32,781 nt of DNA from a virus. The position numbers were made by a program, and so were the translations under genes. Shown here piece by piece: positions 6,974 to 16,500 of the stretch. Under the pieces are notes generated by a model that did no database searches, was not told the origin of the DNA, and saw nothing but the letters and a program-made list of their open reading frames with translations. The stretch spans positions 1 to 32,781 of IMG/VR virus record IMGVR_UViG_3300047287_000247, one strand, 5' to 3'. The number at the start of each line of letters is the position of its first letter. Positions within the stretch are counted from its first letter, which is position 1.

Positions 6974-9479
6974 ACTCTTCTCCTACACGATCCCCAACCT
7001 GTTCCAGGGGATCAGCCAGCAGCCCGATGCGCAGCGTGACCCGACCCAGGGCGAATTACAGATCAATGGCTACTCGTCAATCTCGGAAGGCCTGAGGAAG
7101 CGGGAGCCAACGCAGTCGCTAGCCAAGATCAGCACCACCGATTTGGGCGACGTGTTCGTCCACTCCGTGCTGCGCGACAGCGCAGAGAAGTACTTGGTGG
7201 TGATCAGCAAGACCGCCATCCGGGTGTTCGATCTGGCCGGCACTGAGTACACCGTCAGCGCCGCGGCGGGTGCGTACACCTACCTGTCGTCGGTGGTGAG
7301 CGCCAAGAGCGACATCCGCGCCGTCTCCATCGGCGACTACACCTTCATCTCCAACACCCGGGCGCTGCCGGACATGGACAGCACCCTGTTGGCACCGGCG
7401 ACCGCCAGGCCCGCCACCCATGAGGCGCTGGTCTGGGTGAAGGCCGCCAACTACGGCCAGAAATACACCGTCACCTTGAACAGCACGACGGTGGACGTGA
7501 CCACCGCCACGGCGGCCGTGATCGTGGTCGGCAGCACGCTGACCGAAACCAAGATCAGCGCGGCTGAAATCGCCGAGAACATCAAGACCGGCCTGGCCGG
7601 CGTGAGCGGCGTCACGATCGAGCGCAGTGGATCGGTGCTGCACTTCAAGAGCAGCAGCGCCATGACGATCAAGGCGACGGATGCCCGCGCCAATGCCGAC
7701 ATCACGGCGATCACCAACAGCGTTCAGGTGTTCACCGAGCTGCCGACCATCGCTCCAGTCGGCTACCAGATCGAGATCACCGGCGACCCGGGCAATGCCT
7801 GGGATGGCTACTACGTCGAGTTCAAGCCGCGCTCCGGCCAGGGCGCTTTCGGCGAGGGCTCCTGGAACGAAACCGTTGCCCCTGGTGCCGAGTACCGCAT
7901 CAAGCCGAGCACGATGCCGCACGTCCTGGTGCGCAAGCCGGACAACACCTTCTATTTCGGGCCGATGGATGGCTCGACCATCGCCACTGGCGTCACGCTG
8001 CGGAAGTGGGGTGATCGCACCTGCGGCGACTATGTAACGGCTCCCGACCCGAGCTTCATCGGCAAGGGCATCCAGGATCTGTTCGTCTTCAAGAACCGCC
8101 TGGGGATCCTGGCTGACGAGGCCGTGGTGCTCAGCCGCCCCGGCGAGTTCTTCGAGTTCTTCCCGGAGACCGTCACCACGACATTGGCGACTGACCCGAT
8201 CGACATCAAGGCCAGCGGCACACGGGTCAGCGTGCTGCGTTACGCGGTGCCGTTCCAGGACGAGCTGATTCTGTTCTCGGACCAGACGCAGTTCCGCCTC
8301 TCGAGCAACGACACCACGTTGACCTCAGCCACAGCGCAGATCACCGCGCTGACCCAGTACGAGATCGACACCCGCTGCCGGCCAACGCAGATCGGCAACG
8401 GCATTGTCTTTGCCCAGGTGGCCGGCGACTGGACCAAGTTCCGCGAGTTCAGCATCCGCGGCAGCGGCACTTCGATCGCGGCCGATGCGGTTGAACTGAC
8501 CCAGCAGGTAGCGGCCTATGTGCCGAGCGGGGTATTCCGCATCGCGGCCGATGACACCAGCAACAGCTGGTACGCCATCAGCGATAGGGCGGGCTACCTC
8601 AATCGGATCTACGCGCAAAAGTTCTTTCTGCGAAACACAGGCAACGGTGTCGAGCGCCTGCAGAACAGCTGGAGTCATTGGCAGCTGAGCGGTGCCGACA
8701 AGGTGCTCCAGGTGCTTGCGATCCAGGAAGTGCTCTACCTGCTGGTGCAGTACGGCACGGAGGTCTGGCTGGAGAGGATGCCGATCGCGGATCAAACCGC
8801 AGAGAGCGCCACTAAGCCCACCCCACTGCTGCTCGATCGCTGGGTGTCCACCACCACGGACACTCCGACAGCGATTCGCGTTGCGGCGGGCACCTACAAC
8901 GCCACGACGGGCATTACGACGTGGACGCTGCCTTACGCGGTCAAGTCCAAAACGCAGGCATGGAGCTCGCTTTCAACAGCCAACGGTGGCGTGTTGCTAG
9001 GCGAGACCAGCAGCGGGAACGCGATCACCGCGCGGGGCGACTGGAGCGCAAAGGCGATCTTCTTCGGCGAGGTCTACGACTTCCTGTACCGCTTCACGCG
9101 GTTCAAGGCGATGCGCGAGATCGGCAGCGGCAAGACTGCTGCCAACAGCCTGCGAACTCAGGTGCGCAAAGCGCTGCTCCGGTATCACGAGACGGGCTAT
9201 TTCGAGGCGCACGTCAAGGCTGAGCGCCGCAGCACTGCTGTCTACAAGTACAGCGGCGTGATCCTTGGCAGTCGCAACAGCGTGGTGGGCCAAGACGCCT
9301 GGAACTTCGATCAGGCGACAGAGGGCAAGCGGTACCAGGAAGGGGTGTTCACCATCCCGGTCCTCAGCAAAGGGGACAACTGCGTGGTGGAGATCCACAA
9401 CGCTTCTGCCCTCCCTTGCAAGTTCAGCACTTGCGAGTGGATCGGCCTCATCACCGGCAAGGCCAAATCAATGCAATGA
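6966..9479 (+). CDS. Tail tubular protein B (nozzle), T7 gp12-like
   Basis: This 837-residue protein corresponds to the T7 nozzle gp12 (794 aa), a hexamer that forms the tail tip and holds the fibres. The N-terminus SYTIPNLFQGISQQPDAQRD is diagnostic for the family. Other typical blocks are GYYVEFKPRSGQGAFGEGSW (about 279-298), KPSTMPHVLVRKPDNTF (about 312-328), and the FKNRLGILADEAVVLSRPGEFFEFFP stretch (about 374-399). The start is TTG at 6966, preceded at 8-nt spacing by a good AGGAGG Shine-Dalgarno (6952-6957). It overlaps the tail A stop by 8 nt and ends in an ATGA junction with the next gene. Confidence 0.94.
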   Translation: MAELFSYTIPNLFQGISQQPDAQRDPTQGELQINGYSSISEGLRKREPTQSLAKISTTDLGDVFVHSVLRDSAEKYLVVISKTAIRVFDLAGTEYTVSAAAGAYTYLSSVVSAKSDIRAVSIGDYTFISNTRALPDMDSTLLAPATARPATHEALVWVKAANYGQKYTVTLNSTTVDVTTATAAVIVVGSTLTETKISAAEIAENIKTGLAGVSGVTIERSGSVLHFKSSSAMTIKATDARANADITAITNSVQVFTELPTIAPVGYQIEITGDPGNAWDGYYVEFKPRSGQGAFGEGSWNETVAPGAEYRIKPSTMPHVLVRKPDNTFYFGPMDGSTIATGVTLRKWGDRTCGDYVTAPDPSFIGKGIQDLFVFKNRLGILADEAVVLSRPGEFFEFFPETVTTTLATDPIDIKASGTRVSVLRYAVPFQDELILFSDQTQFRLSSNDTTLTSATAQITALTQYEIDTRCRPTQIGNGIVFAQVAGDWTKFREFSIRGSGTSIAADAVELTQQVAAYVPSGVFRIAADDTSNSWYAISDRAGYLNRIYAQKFFLRNTGNGVERLQNSWSHWQLSGADKVLQVLAIQEVLYLLVQYGTEVWLERMPIADQTAESATKPTPLLLDRWVSTTTDTPTAIRVAAGTYNATTGITTWTLPYAVKSKTQAWSSLSTANGGVLLGETSSGNAITARGDWSAKAIFFGEVYDFLYRFTRFKAMREIGSGKTAANSLRTQVRKALLRYHETGYFEAHVKAERRSTAVYKYSGVILGSRNSVVGQDAWNFDQATEGKRYQEGVFTIPVLSKGDNCVVEIHNASALPCKFSTCEWIGLITGKAKSMQ

Positions 9480-9934
9480 GATTCACCGACCCCGCCACAC
9501 ACGACATTGAGCATTTGGCTGAACTGCTGCGGGCGGAAGACCGCCGCGAAGCGAGGGCCAGCCATGGCCTGGGCGCCAGGGAGGCGGTGTGGCAGAGCTG
9601 GAACGGCAGCTCGGAGCGCCACGGAATCCTGGGTGATGACGGCGATCTGGTCGGGCTGTGTGGCGTCTGCCCGGACTCCGGCGCCGGAGAGATCTGGATG
9701 CTCGGCACCGACGAGCTGGTGGCCACGCGCAGTCACCAGGTTCAACTGGCCCGCAAGGGGCGGGAGTGGGTGAATGAGCTGCTGCCGGATTGGCGGTTCC
9801 TTCACAACTGGGTGTTTGCGGCCAACACCCGATCAGTGGCGTGGCTGCGGTTCCTGGGCTTCACCGTTCATCCGGCCCAGCCCCATGGGCCTTACGCCCA
9901 GCTGTTTCGTTATTTCTGTAGGGAGGCGGACTGA
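9476..9934 (+). CDS. Internal virion protein A, T7 gp13-like (GNAT-like fold)
   Basis: The 152-residue protein is placed where T7 carries gp13 (138 aa), a small protein needed for virion morphogenesis. It shows the acetyltransferase-like layout of that family: an N-terminal MRFTDPATHDIEHLAELLRAEDRREA, a beta segment around LVGLCGVCPD, IWMLGTDELVA, and a C-terminal SVAWLRFLGFTVHP resembling the GNAT end motif. Real enzymatic activity is doubtful; that is the usual view for gp13. ATG 9476 overlaps the nozzle stop (ATGA), which argues against the longer reading that begins at 9416. Its TGA overlaps the next ATG by one base. Confidence 0.8.
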   Translation: MRFTDPATHDIEHLAELLRAEDRREARASHGLGAREAVWQSWNGSSERHGILGDDGDLVGLCGVCPDSGAGEIWMLGTDELVATRSHQVQLARKGREWVNELLPDWRFLHNWVFAANTRSVAWLRFLGFTVHPAQPHGPYAQLFRYFCREAD

Positions 9935-10806
9935 TGGACCCCGTAACGCTCTTTTCACTGGGGATGGCCGCCGTCAACACCGGCATGGGCATCGCTGGCG
10001 CCAGCGCTCAGAACGCTTCGGCTCGCCAGCAATACCAAGACGCGCTGAGGTTTCAGAGGGTCAGCGACAAGTACGCGCGCTGGTCCTCCAAGATCAACGC
10101 CCGCATCGCCAACACCCAGAGCAAGTACCGCTACTGGGCCGAGACGGTCAACTACAACCAGAACCTCAGCTACGTCAACCAGCTGCGGAACTACGAGCTG
10201 GTCAAGGCCTACAAGCAGGCCGATGTTGTGCGCCGCACGCGCACCTCTGCCATGGCGGACTTCAGCCTGCAGAGCCAGGCACTGAGCGAGGGCATCCGGG
10301 AACAGGCCTCTCAAGACGCCGTGGCTGCCTACCAATACGCCCACCAGGCGATGAAGGCGCAGTCGCAGGTGGTGGCCAGTGGCCAGGAGGGCGCCAGCGT
10401 CGATCGGCTGGTGAACGACTACGCGCGTCAGCTGGGTGACTTCGAGGCGCTCAAGCAGATCAACCAGAACTTCCGGGAGCGCCAGTACACGCGCGAGCAG
10501 GCCGGCCTCGTGGCGAACTACGTCAGCCGATACAACAGCCAGCAGTTCTATGACCCTGCCCCGTATCAAGACCCGGTGCGGCCGTTTGCGCCGTTGCCGA
10601 CGCTGGTGATGCCGCAGCCGCCGTCGATGACGGGCGCAGGGCCGAGCCAGGCGGCCGCCAACTTGACCATGGGCAACGCGGTGCTGGGCGGCATCAACAC
10701 CGGCCTAAGCGTCTGGCAGGGGCTGCAGCAGTTCACATCAAGCGGCAAGTCCGGCGCCGCGGCGGTCGGCAACTTGACCGACGGCATCCGCCAATACGGG
10801 GACTAA
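9934..10806 (+). CDS. Internal virion protein B, T7 gp14-like
   Basis: T7 gp14 is the first ejected core protein and forms the outer-membrane pore. This product (290 aa, T7 196 aa) starts with a hydrophobic small-residue segment (LFSLGMAAVNTGMGIAGASA, about 6-25). A long Gln/Ala/Tyr-rich helical region follows (about 25-205), then a Pro-rich stretch (about 207-235), and then a second Gly/Ala-rich hydrophobic stretch (ANLTMGNAVLGGINTGLSVW). Position between gp13-like and gp15-like genes supports the call; sequence resemblance to T7 is only general. The start overlaps the previous stop (TGATG). Confidence 0.78.
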   Translation: MDPVTLFSLGMAAVNTGMGIAGASAQNASARQQYQDALRFQRVSDKYARWSSKINARIANTQSKYRYWAETVNYNQNLSYVNQLRNYELVKAYKQADVVRRTRTSAMADFSLQSQALSEGIREQASQDAVAAYQYAHQAMKAQSQVVASGQEGASVDRLVNDYARQLGDFEALKQINQNFRERQYTREQAGLVANYVSRYNSQQFYDPAPYQDPVRPFAPLPTLVMPQPPSMTGAGPSQAAANLTMGNAVLGGINTGLSVWQGLQQFTSSGKSGAAAVGNLTDGIRQYGD

Positions 10807-10812
10807 CCAGCA

Positions 10813-13545
10813 ATGGCACGCGAACAACTACCTCTCGGGCAAATCCAGCCGGCCGCGCGCCCGGTATCGAGCTTTGTGCAGCCAGGGCTGATTGAAACGG
10901 CCCGCCCTGCGCAGCCCCAGCAGATCAATCTCTCCAGCGATCGCATCGGCCTGGTGCAGACGGCCGGCTCGCCGAATGTGCAGGGCTACGACCAGGGAGA
11001 GCAGCTGGCCCGGGCGCTGGCGCCGTTCAGCCAGAACCTCACCAAGTTGATGAACTATGGCGTCCAGCTGTACGCCTCCAATGAATACCAGCAGGGCCAG
11101 AACGAAGCGCTGAAGGCCTACACGATTGCCAACCGTCAGTTGATGGTTTCGGCGGACGAGTACGCAGCCGAGAACCGTGACGTCGCCCGGCAGGATCCCG
11201 TTGCCGGCCTGCTGATGGATCGGGCCAACCCGTTCCGCACGGCTGGCCGCCAGAACCAGCTGAGCAAGCTGGCCGCGGTTGAGATGCCGATGATCATGCG
11301 GCGCGAGTTCAACCAGCGCCGTGCCGATCTGGCACTGATGGATCCCGCCGACCCCAAGGTCAATGCGGTCAAGGCCGCCGCCATCGCCCAGGTCAATCAG
11401 AAGTTTGGACTGAGCGAGTTCACCCCCGGGTTCATGGACTACGTCCTGCCGCGGATGAACAACGAATGGGACAAGATCACCCAGGACCAGATCGACGATC
11501 ACAACAAGTATCTGGACGAGACGGTCCACCGGATCGCAGCGGCCACCGTCTATGGCCGCGTGAAGAAGGCCATGGCGGACGGGGTGCCGCTGTCTCAGAT
11601 CGTCGCCAACGAAACCAGCTACCTCGATCAAGAGGCGCGGCGCTTTGGCATCCCTGGCAAGGGCCAGGAGATGAAAGAGAAGGCGATCAAAAACGCCATC
11701 TCTATGGCGATGGATCCGCAGACCGGCGTGATCGACCGAGAGGCCCGCGCCGTGATCGGCTCGATCTTGGTGGGCCCGCCGGACTCCAGCGGCTATCGGC
11801 CCACGGCGCAGCAGATGTACGGGCTGGAGATCCTCGAGGCGACCGACAAGACCGACCAGATGAACTACCGCGCCCGCAAGGCGCAGCAGGAAGTTGTCGG
11901 CCAGCGCTATGCCGACGAGGTCGCCGGGGCAACGCTCGGCCTGCCGGATGGGCCAGAGAAAGCCGCTCGGCTCGATCAGATCAGGGGGCAGTACCAGGGA
12001 CAGCTGCCGCTGTCGGAAATGCTCAAGATCGAACAGAGCACAACCAACGTCACCGAAGACGTCACCAACCGCGGCTTTGCTGACGACGCCGGTGCGTCCT
12101 TTCTTCAGGAAGCCGACGCCTCGTATGGCAGCGATTGGGATCCGGCTCAGTTCGACCGGCTATTCCAGCTCGAGCTGCAGAACGTTGCGCCGGACAAGCG
12201 CGCTCAGTTCTCCGCTCAGTACGCCGAAGTGCGCCGCCGAAAGGAAACGCAAAAGCAGAACATGCCGGACAGCCTCATCAATGGCGCCATCGCGCGCCAG
12301 GTGAAGGCAAATCTCGAGGCCAATTACCCGGACACGGTTACGGCTGCGATTCGCGGTGCGCGCAACATCGAGGAGCTGATGGCTACTGGCGACGCCAATG
12401 CCGCGGCATCAGCAGCTCGGCAGAACACTGCGTTCCGCACCTCGATCTACCGGGCGATCGACGCGAAGCGGGCTGAGCTCAACCGCGACCTCACCCCGGC
12501 CGAGCAGCAGCAGGTGATCGATTTCACTCTGACCGGGTTCCAAAAGAACGCACCGGCCACTTGGAAGACCCTGTTCCCCGGCACCAACGGCCAGCCGAGC
12601 ACGGTGCCGTTTGGAACAACGCGCCCTGGCGCTGATCGCCCGGAGCCTCCCCAGCCTCCCCCAGGCCGCCGTGCGCAGGGAGCGCCCACCTTTGGCGTGG
12701 CCCAGCTGGACACCATTCCCAATCGTGAGCAGCGACTGCAGAACTGGCGCGGCGAGGCCGTGCTCAGCGCATCGGAGACAGCTCGCCTAATCCCTCTGGC
12801 CCTCGGCGGCCAGTCGCTGCCGGCACCGCTGGCCCGTGCGGCAAAGGCCGCCGGCACCAGCCCGCAGCAGTTCCTGCTGCAGCAGGCCGACTTCTACCCC
12901 AACGACATCCGGCTGACGCCAGCGCAGCGCTCGCAACTGGGGAGGAGCGGCCAGCAGGCCAGGGCAACGCAGAGCTACTCGCAGCAGGTGGCCGCAGCGC
13001 AGCGCAGCTCGCAGTCGCCCTTGGCGGCTGCCGGCATGTGGGCTCTGGATGCGCTGACCGGCACGGCCCCTGCCTACGCCGGCTCAATGCAGAGCTTTTC
13101 CGCAATGAGGCAGCCAATGGCTACTGCTTCCGGCCCAGTCAATCTCAACCGCCTTCGCCAGGCGATCTTTGGGAAAGAAAGCGGCGGCAACTTTGGGGCC
13201 GTCAACCCAGACTCCGGCGCGCTTGGCATTGGCCAGGTGATGCCTGAAAACGTCGGGCCCTGGACGCAGAAGCACTACGGCCGCCGGCTGACGCCGAAGC
13301 AATTCCTCGCCAGCAAGGAAGCGCAGCTCGCTGTTGCCAATGGCCAGCTGGGCGAAATCATCCAGCAACAACTCAAGGCTGGATACAAGCCAGACGTCGC
13401 CATTCGCCGCGCTGCATCCATTTGGTACAGCGGGCGTGGCGACCTCTATGACGACGGCCGCCCGCAGTATTCCAACGGCCGCCGGTATCCATCCATCCGG
13501 GAATACACGACCGACATCCTCAATCGCTACCGCAGCGGGAGCTGA
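10813..13545 (+). CDS. Internal virion protein C (gp15-like) with C-terminal lytic transglycosylase domain
   Basis: The protein has 910 residues. Positions about 1-620 are the helical, Gln/Ala/Asp-rich body expected of the gp15 core protein, which forms the periplasmic part of the ejection channel. A Pro-rich linker follows (about 605-630). The last 135 residues form a soluble lytic transglycosylase (SLT/goose-lysozyme) domain: IFGKESGGNFGAVN with catalytic Glu at 789, then GALGIGQVMPENVGPW, and a late AASIWYSGRGD block. This domain would cut peptidoglycan to let the tunnel cross the wall. In T7 the SLT domain is instead at the N-terminus of gp16, so the domain has moved to the preceding gene here. 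Confidence 0.85.
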   Translation: MAREQLPLGQIQPAARPVSSFVQPGLIETARPAQPQQINLSSDRIGLVQTAGSPNVQGYDQGEQLARALAPFSQNLTKLMNYGVQLYASNEYQQGQNEALKAYTIANRQLMVSADEYAAENRDVARQDPVAGLLMDRANPFRTAGRQNQLSKLAAVEMPMIMRREFNQRRADLALMDPADPKVNAVKAAAIAQVNQKFGLSEFTPGFMDYVLPRMNNEWDKITQDQIDDHNKYLDETVHRIAAATVYGRVKKAMADGVPLSQIVANETSYLDQEARRFGIPGKGQEMKEKAIKNAISMAMDPQTGVIDREARAVIGSILVGPPDSSGYRPTAQQMYGLEILEATDKTDQMNYRARKAQQEVVGQRYADEVAGATLGLPDGPEKAARLDQIRGQYQGQLPLSEMLKIEQSTTNVTEDVTNRGFADDAGASFLQEADASYGSDWDPAQFDRLFQLELQNVAPDKRAQFSAQYAEVRRRKETQKQNMPDSLINGAIARQVKANLEANYPDTVTAAIRGARNIEELMATGDANAAASAARQNTAFRTSIYRAIDAKRAELNRDLTPAEQQQVIDFTLTGFQKNAPATWKTLFPGTNGQPSTVPFGTTRPGADRPEPPQPPPGRRAQGAPTFGVAQLDTIPNREQRLQNWRGEAVLSASETARLIPLALGGQSLPAPLARAAKAAGTSPQQFLLQQADFYPNDIRLTPAQRSQLGRSGQQARATQSYSQQVAAAQRSSQSPLAAAGMWALDALTGTAPAYAGSMQSFSAMRQPMATASGPVNLNRLRQAIFGKESGGNFGAVNPDSGALGIGQVMPENVGPWTQKHYGRRLTPKQFLASKEAQLAVANGQLGEIIQQQLKAGYKPDVAIRRAASIWYSGRGDLYDDGRPQYSNGRRYPSIREYTTDILNRYRSGS

Positions 13546-13548
13546 TCC

Positions 13549-16500
13549 ATGCCCATCGAGTACGTCACCGATCCCCGCACCGGGAAAGTTGTTGCCAAGG
13601 GCTCACTGGGCTTTGGTCAGCCTGTTGTCCCTGAGCGCCCCCCGGCCCCTCGCGCGAAACCCAAGCCGAAACCCAAGACAAAGGCCAACAGCTTCTGGGG
13701 CGTCGGGCCTGGCGGCTTCTCGCTGGGCAAGCTCGGCAACGACCTTCGCTACGAGCTCAACCAGCTGGCGACAGACCCGCTGCGCAGCGTTGAGCGCGCG
13801 GCCAACACCACCATGCGCAGCACGGCAGCCGGCATCGCCTTCAGACAGGGCAGCCTTGGCGCCACGGCGGCGACCGCCAATGCCGTTCGCGCTGGCATCG
13901 AATGGAAGCAGCGGGCCGGCGGCCGCAAGCAGACCGACTACACCACCAGCCCAGCGGGCCGCGCCGTCGACCGGGTGGTCGATCACGTCTACCGCTCGGC
14001 AGGGGCAACGCCTCCATCGCAGATGACCCCCGAGGAGAAGGGCGTCGACGACCTGCGCAGCGCACTGACCCTTGGCGTTGCCGGCGGTGTTGGGGTTGGT
14101 GTTGGCTTGAAGGCGCTGAGTGGCGTCCGCTTTGTGGGCCCAGCAGCGCAGAGCCTGGCCAATGCCATGAACCCAGCCCTGGCGCAGTCCTGGCAGGGCG
14201 CTGCATCGCGCCTGGCGTTTGATGCCGCGGTCGGCGAGGCCGTCACCGCGCCGCTGGATTACACCGCCACCGGCGGCAGCGCTGTGAGCCTGGTCGATGC
14301 GGTGCTTGGCACCAAGCTCGACCCGGTCAAGCCAGGCATGGCTTTCCCTGATGCGGCGGCTGCCTCATTCATCCCCAACGTCGCGTTCGGCGTCGGCCTG
14401 GGCGGCGCCTTCATGGGCATCAACCGGGCACGGAAAGCTCGCAGCGTGGTGCAGCAGACCGTTGAGCAACCCCGGGCGGAGCTCGAGGGGGCTGGCCTGG
14501 TCCAAAGCGACCCCGATACCGGCGCGACAGCGTTCACCCCGGAGGCTGTGCAGGGTCAGAGCCTGCGCGAGGCCAATGCCGCCCTGGAGGAGAAGTACGG
14601 CATCAGCGCGCCAGAGCCTGCTGCAGCGCCAGAGCCAGCCATCCCCAGCCAGGCGATGGAGCCCGGCGGCGCCGTCACGGAAGGCGAACTGCCAACTGCT
14701 GATCCCGGCATCGACTTCTGGGCAATCGACTACGACCCCGAGCTACCGGAGGCTGACGTCGCACTCAGTCAGATCAAGAACGCCTCTGACGCCGAGCTGC
14801 TCGACACCGTGCGCAGTGGCGGGCCAGTGCTGCAGGAGCTGGATCAGCGCATGGCCACCCGTCAGCCGCTTCAACCAGACCCCGCGCTGAGCACTGAGCT
14901 GAACGCGGCACCGAGCGACAGCCTTGCCGATCCGATTACGCCCTTCGCGCAACAGTGGCAGCAGCTGGGCAAGCGTGAACCGCAGCAGCTGATTAATGTC
15001 CTCCACCCCGAGGTGAACCCCGGCCTGGCCGCAAGAGCCCAAGCGCTCACAGGCAAGGAGTGGGAGGAGCTCACCCCGTCCGATGCGGTGCAAACGCTGC
15101 AGGCAGCGGCTGATGACGGCTCGATCGTCATTCCCAGCCGCCTGGTGCCCGGCCAGCAAATGATGAAAACGGGCGACCTCAAGATCGACCCCGCCCGCTT
15201 CCAGTTCAAGCAAGGCACTGACGCCCGTGGCGTGCAGCGGGGCTCCTCCCTCGAGGGCGTCGACCGCTGGAACACCGACATGGAGCAGCCGGTCGAGGTC
15301 TGGCAAGACCCGGCCGACGGCGAGTTCTATGTGGTCAACGGCCACAACCGCTTTGCCCTGGCGCAGGCCAAGAACATCCCGACCCTGCCGATCAAGGAAA
15401 TCTTTGCCGAGTCGCCGGAGCAAGCGAAAACGGTTGGAGCCCTAAGCAACATCGCCACCGGCGGCGGCCGGCCAGTCGATGCGGCCTGGTTCATCAAGGG
15501 AGCTGGCATCAGCGAGCCTGGCCAGCTGGAGGCGCTGGGCGTCCCCCTGGCACCCGACTCCGGCAACGGCCTGTCCGGCTTCCAGCTCAGCCGCCTGCCG
15601 GAAGACATCCTGCGCGCGGTCGAAAGCGGCCAGGTCAAGGAGCGTCAAGGCCGGATCATCGGCGGCAGCGGGGCTGATGAGGCTTCGATGCGCGGCGCCT
15701 ACCGCTACCTGGTCGAGAACCCCGGCACCACCGAGGGCCGCCTCAAGGGGATGCTCGAGCTGAGCAAGCAGATGACCGGCGAGGCCCAGGCGACGGGCGA
15801 GCAGACCGACCTGCTGGCCGGCACCGACTGGGATCAAACCTTCAACAAGCAAATGGTGGCGGTCGCCGACCTCGCCGATGAGGTGGCCACCCTGCTGAAG
15901 CGGGAGAAGCGGCTGTTCTCCATGGCGGACGCCAACTCGGCGGCACTGGAGGCCAAGGGCAGCCGAATCGACAAGGCCAGTGCGCAGCAGGTGGCCGAGG
16001 CCAATGCCCGCGCCATCGACTACTTCCAGCGCACCTGGATGGAGACCGGCCCGATCCGCGACCTGCTCAATGAGGGCGGCAATCGCGTGGCGGCCGGCGA
16101 GAACAAAGGCGCGATCGCCAAGCAGATCAAGAACCGCCTGGTGGGCCAGCTCGCTGATCTGATGGGCGAGCAGGCCATCACCCGGGCCGACGTGGTCCAG
16201 GAGGATCTGCTGGCCCAGGCGCCGCAACAGCTCGACGAGCTACTGCCTGATGACCGCCAGGCGATGGAGATGCTGGCCATCCAGCGCGCCATCCAGAACG
16301 GCGAGGTGCGGCCGCCTGAGACGCCAATCCCCGATCTGCCAATGGATTCAGGCGTGGACCTGACGAAGGTGCAGCGCGACCTGGCCGAGAACACCATCAC
16401 CGACGACGTGGTGCAGGCGATGGCGGACGAGCTGGAGCTCCGCGATGCCTATCGCCAACTGGATGACGCGATCGCCCAGGAGACCGAGAAAGCCGCGCGC

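Noticed and set aside
10936-16474. GCGATCGC octamers (cyanobacterial HIP1) as host evidence
   Set aside because: I noticed only about three copies in the window, close to what chance would give at this GC content, so they do not support a cyanobacterial host.
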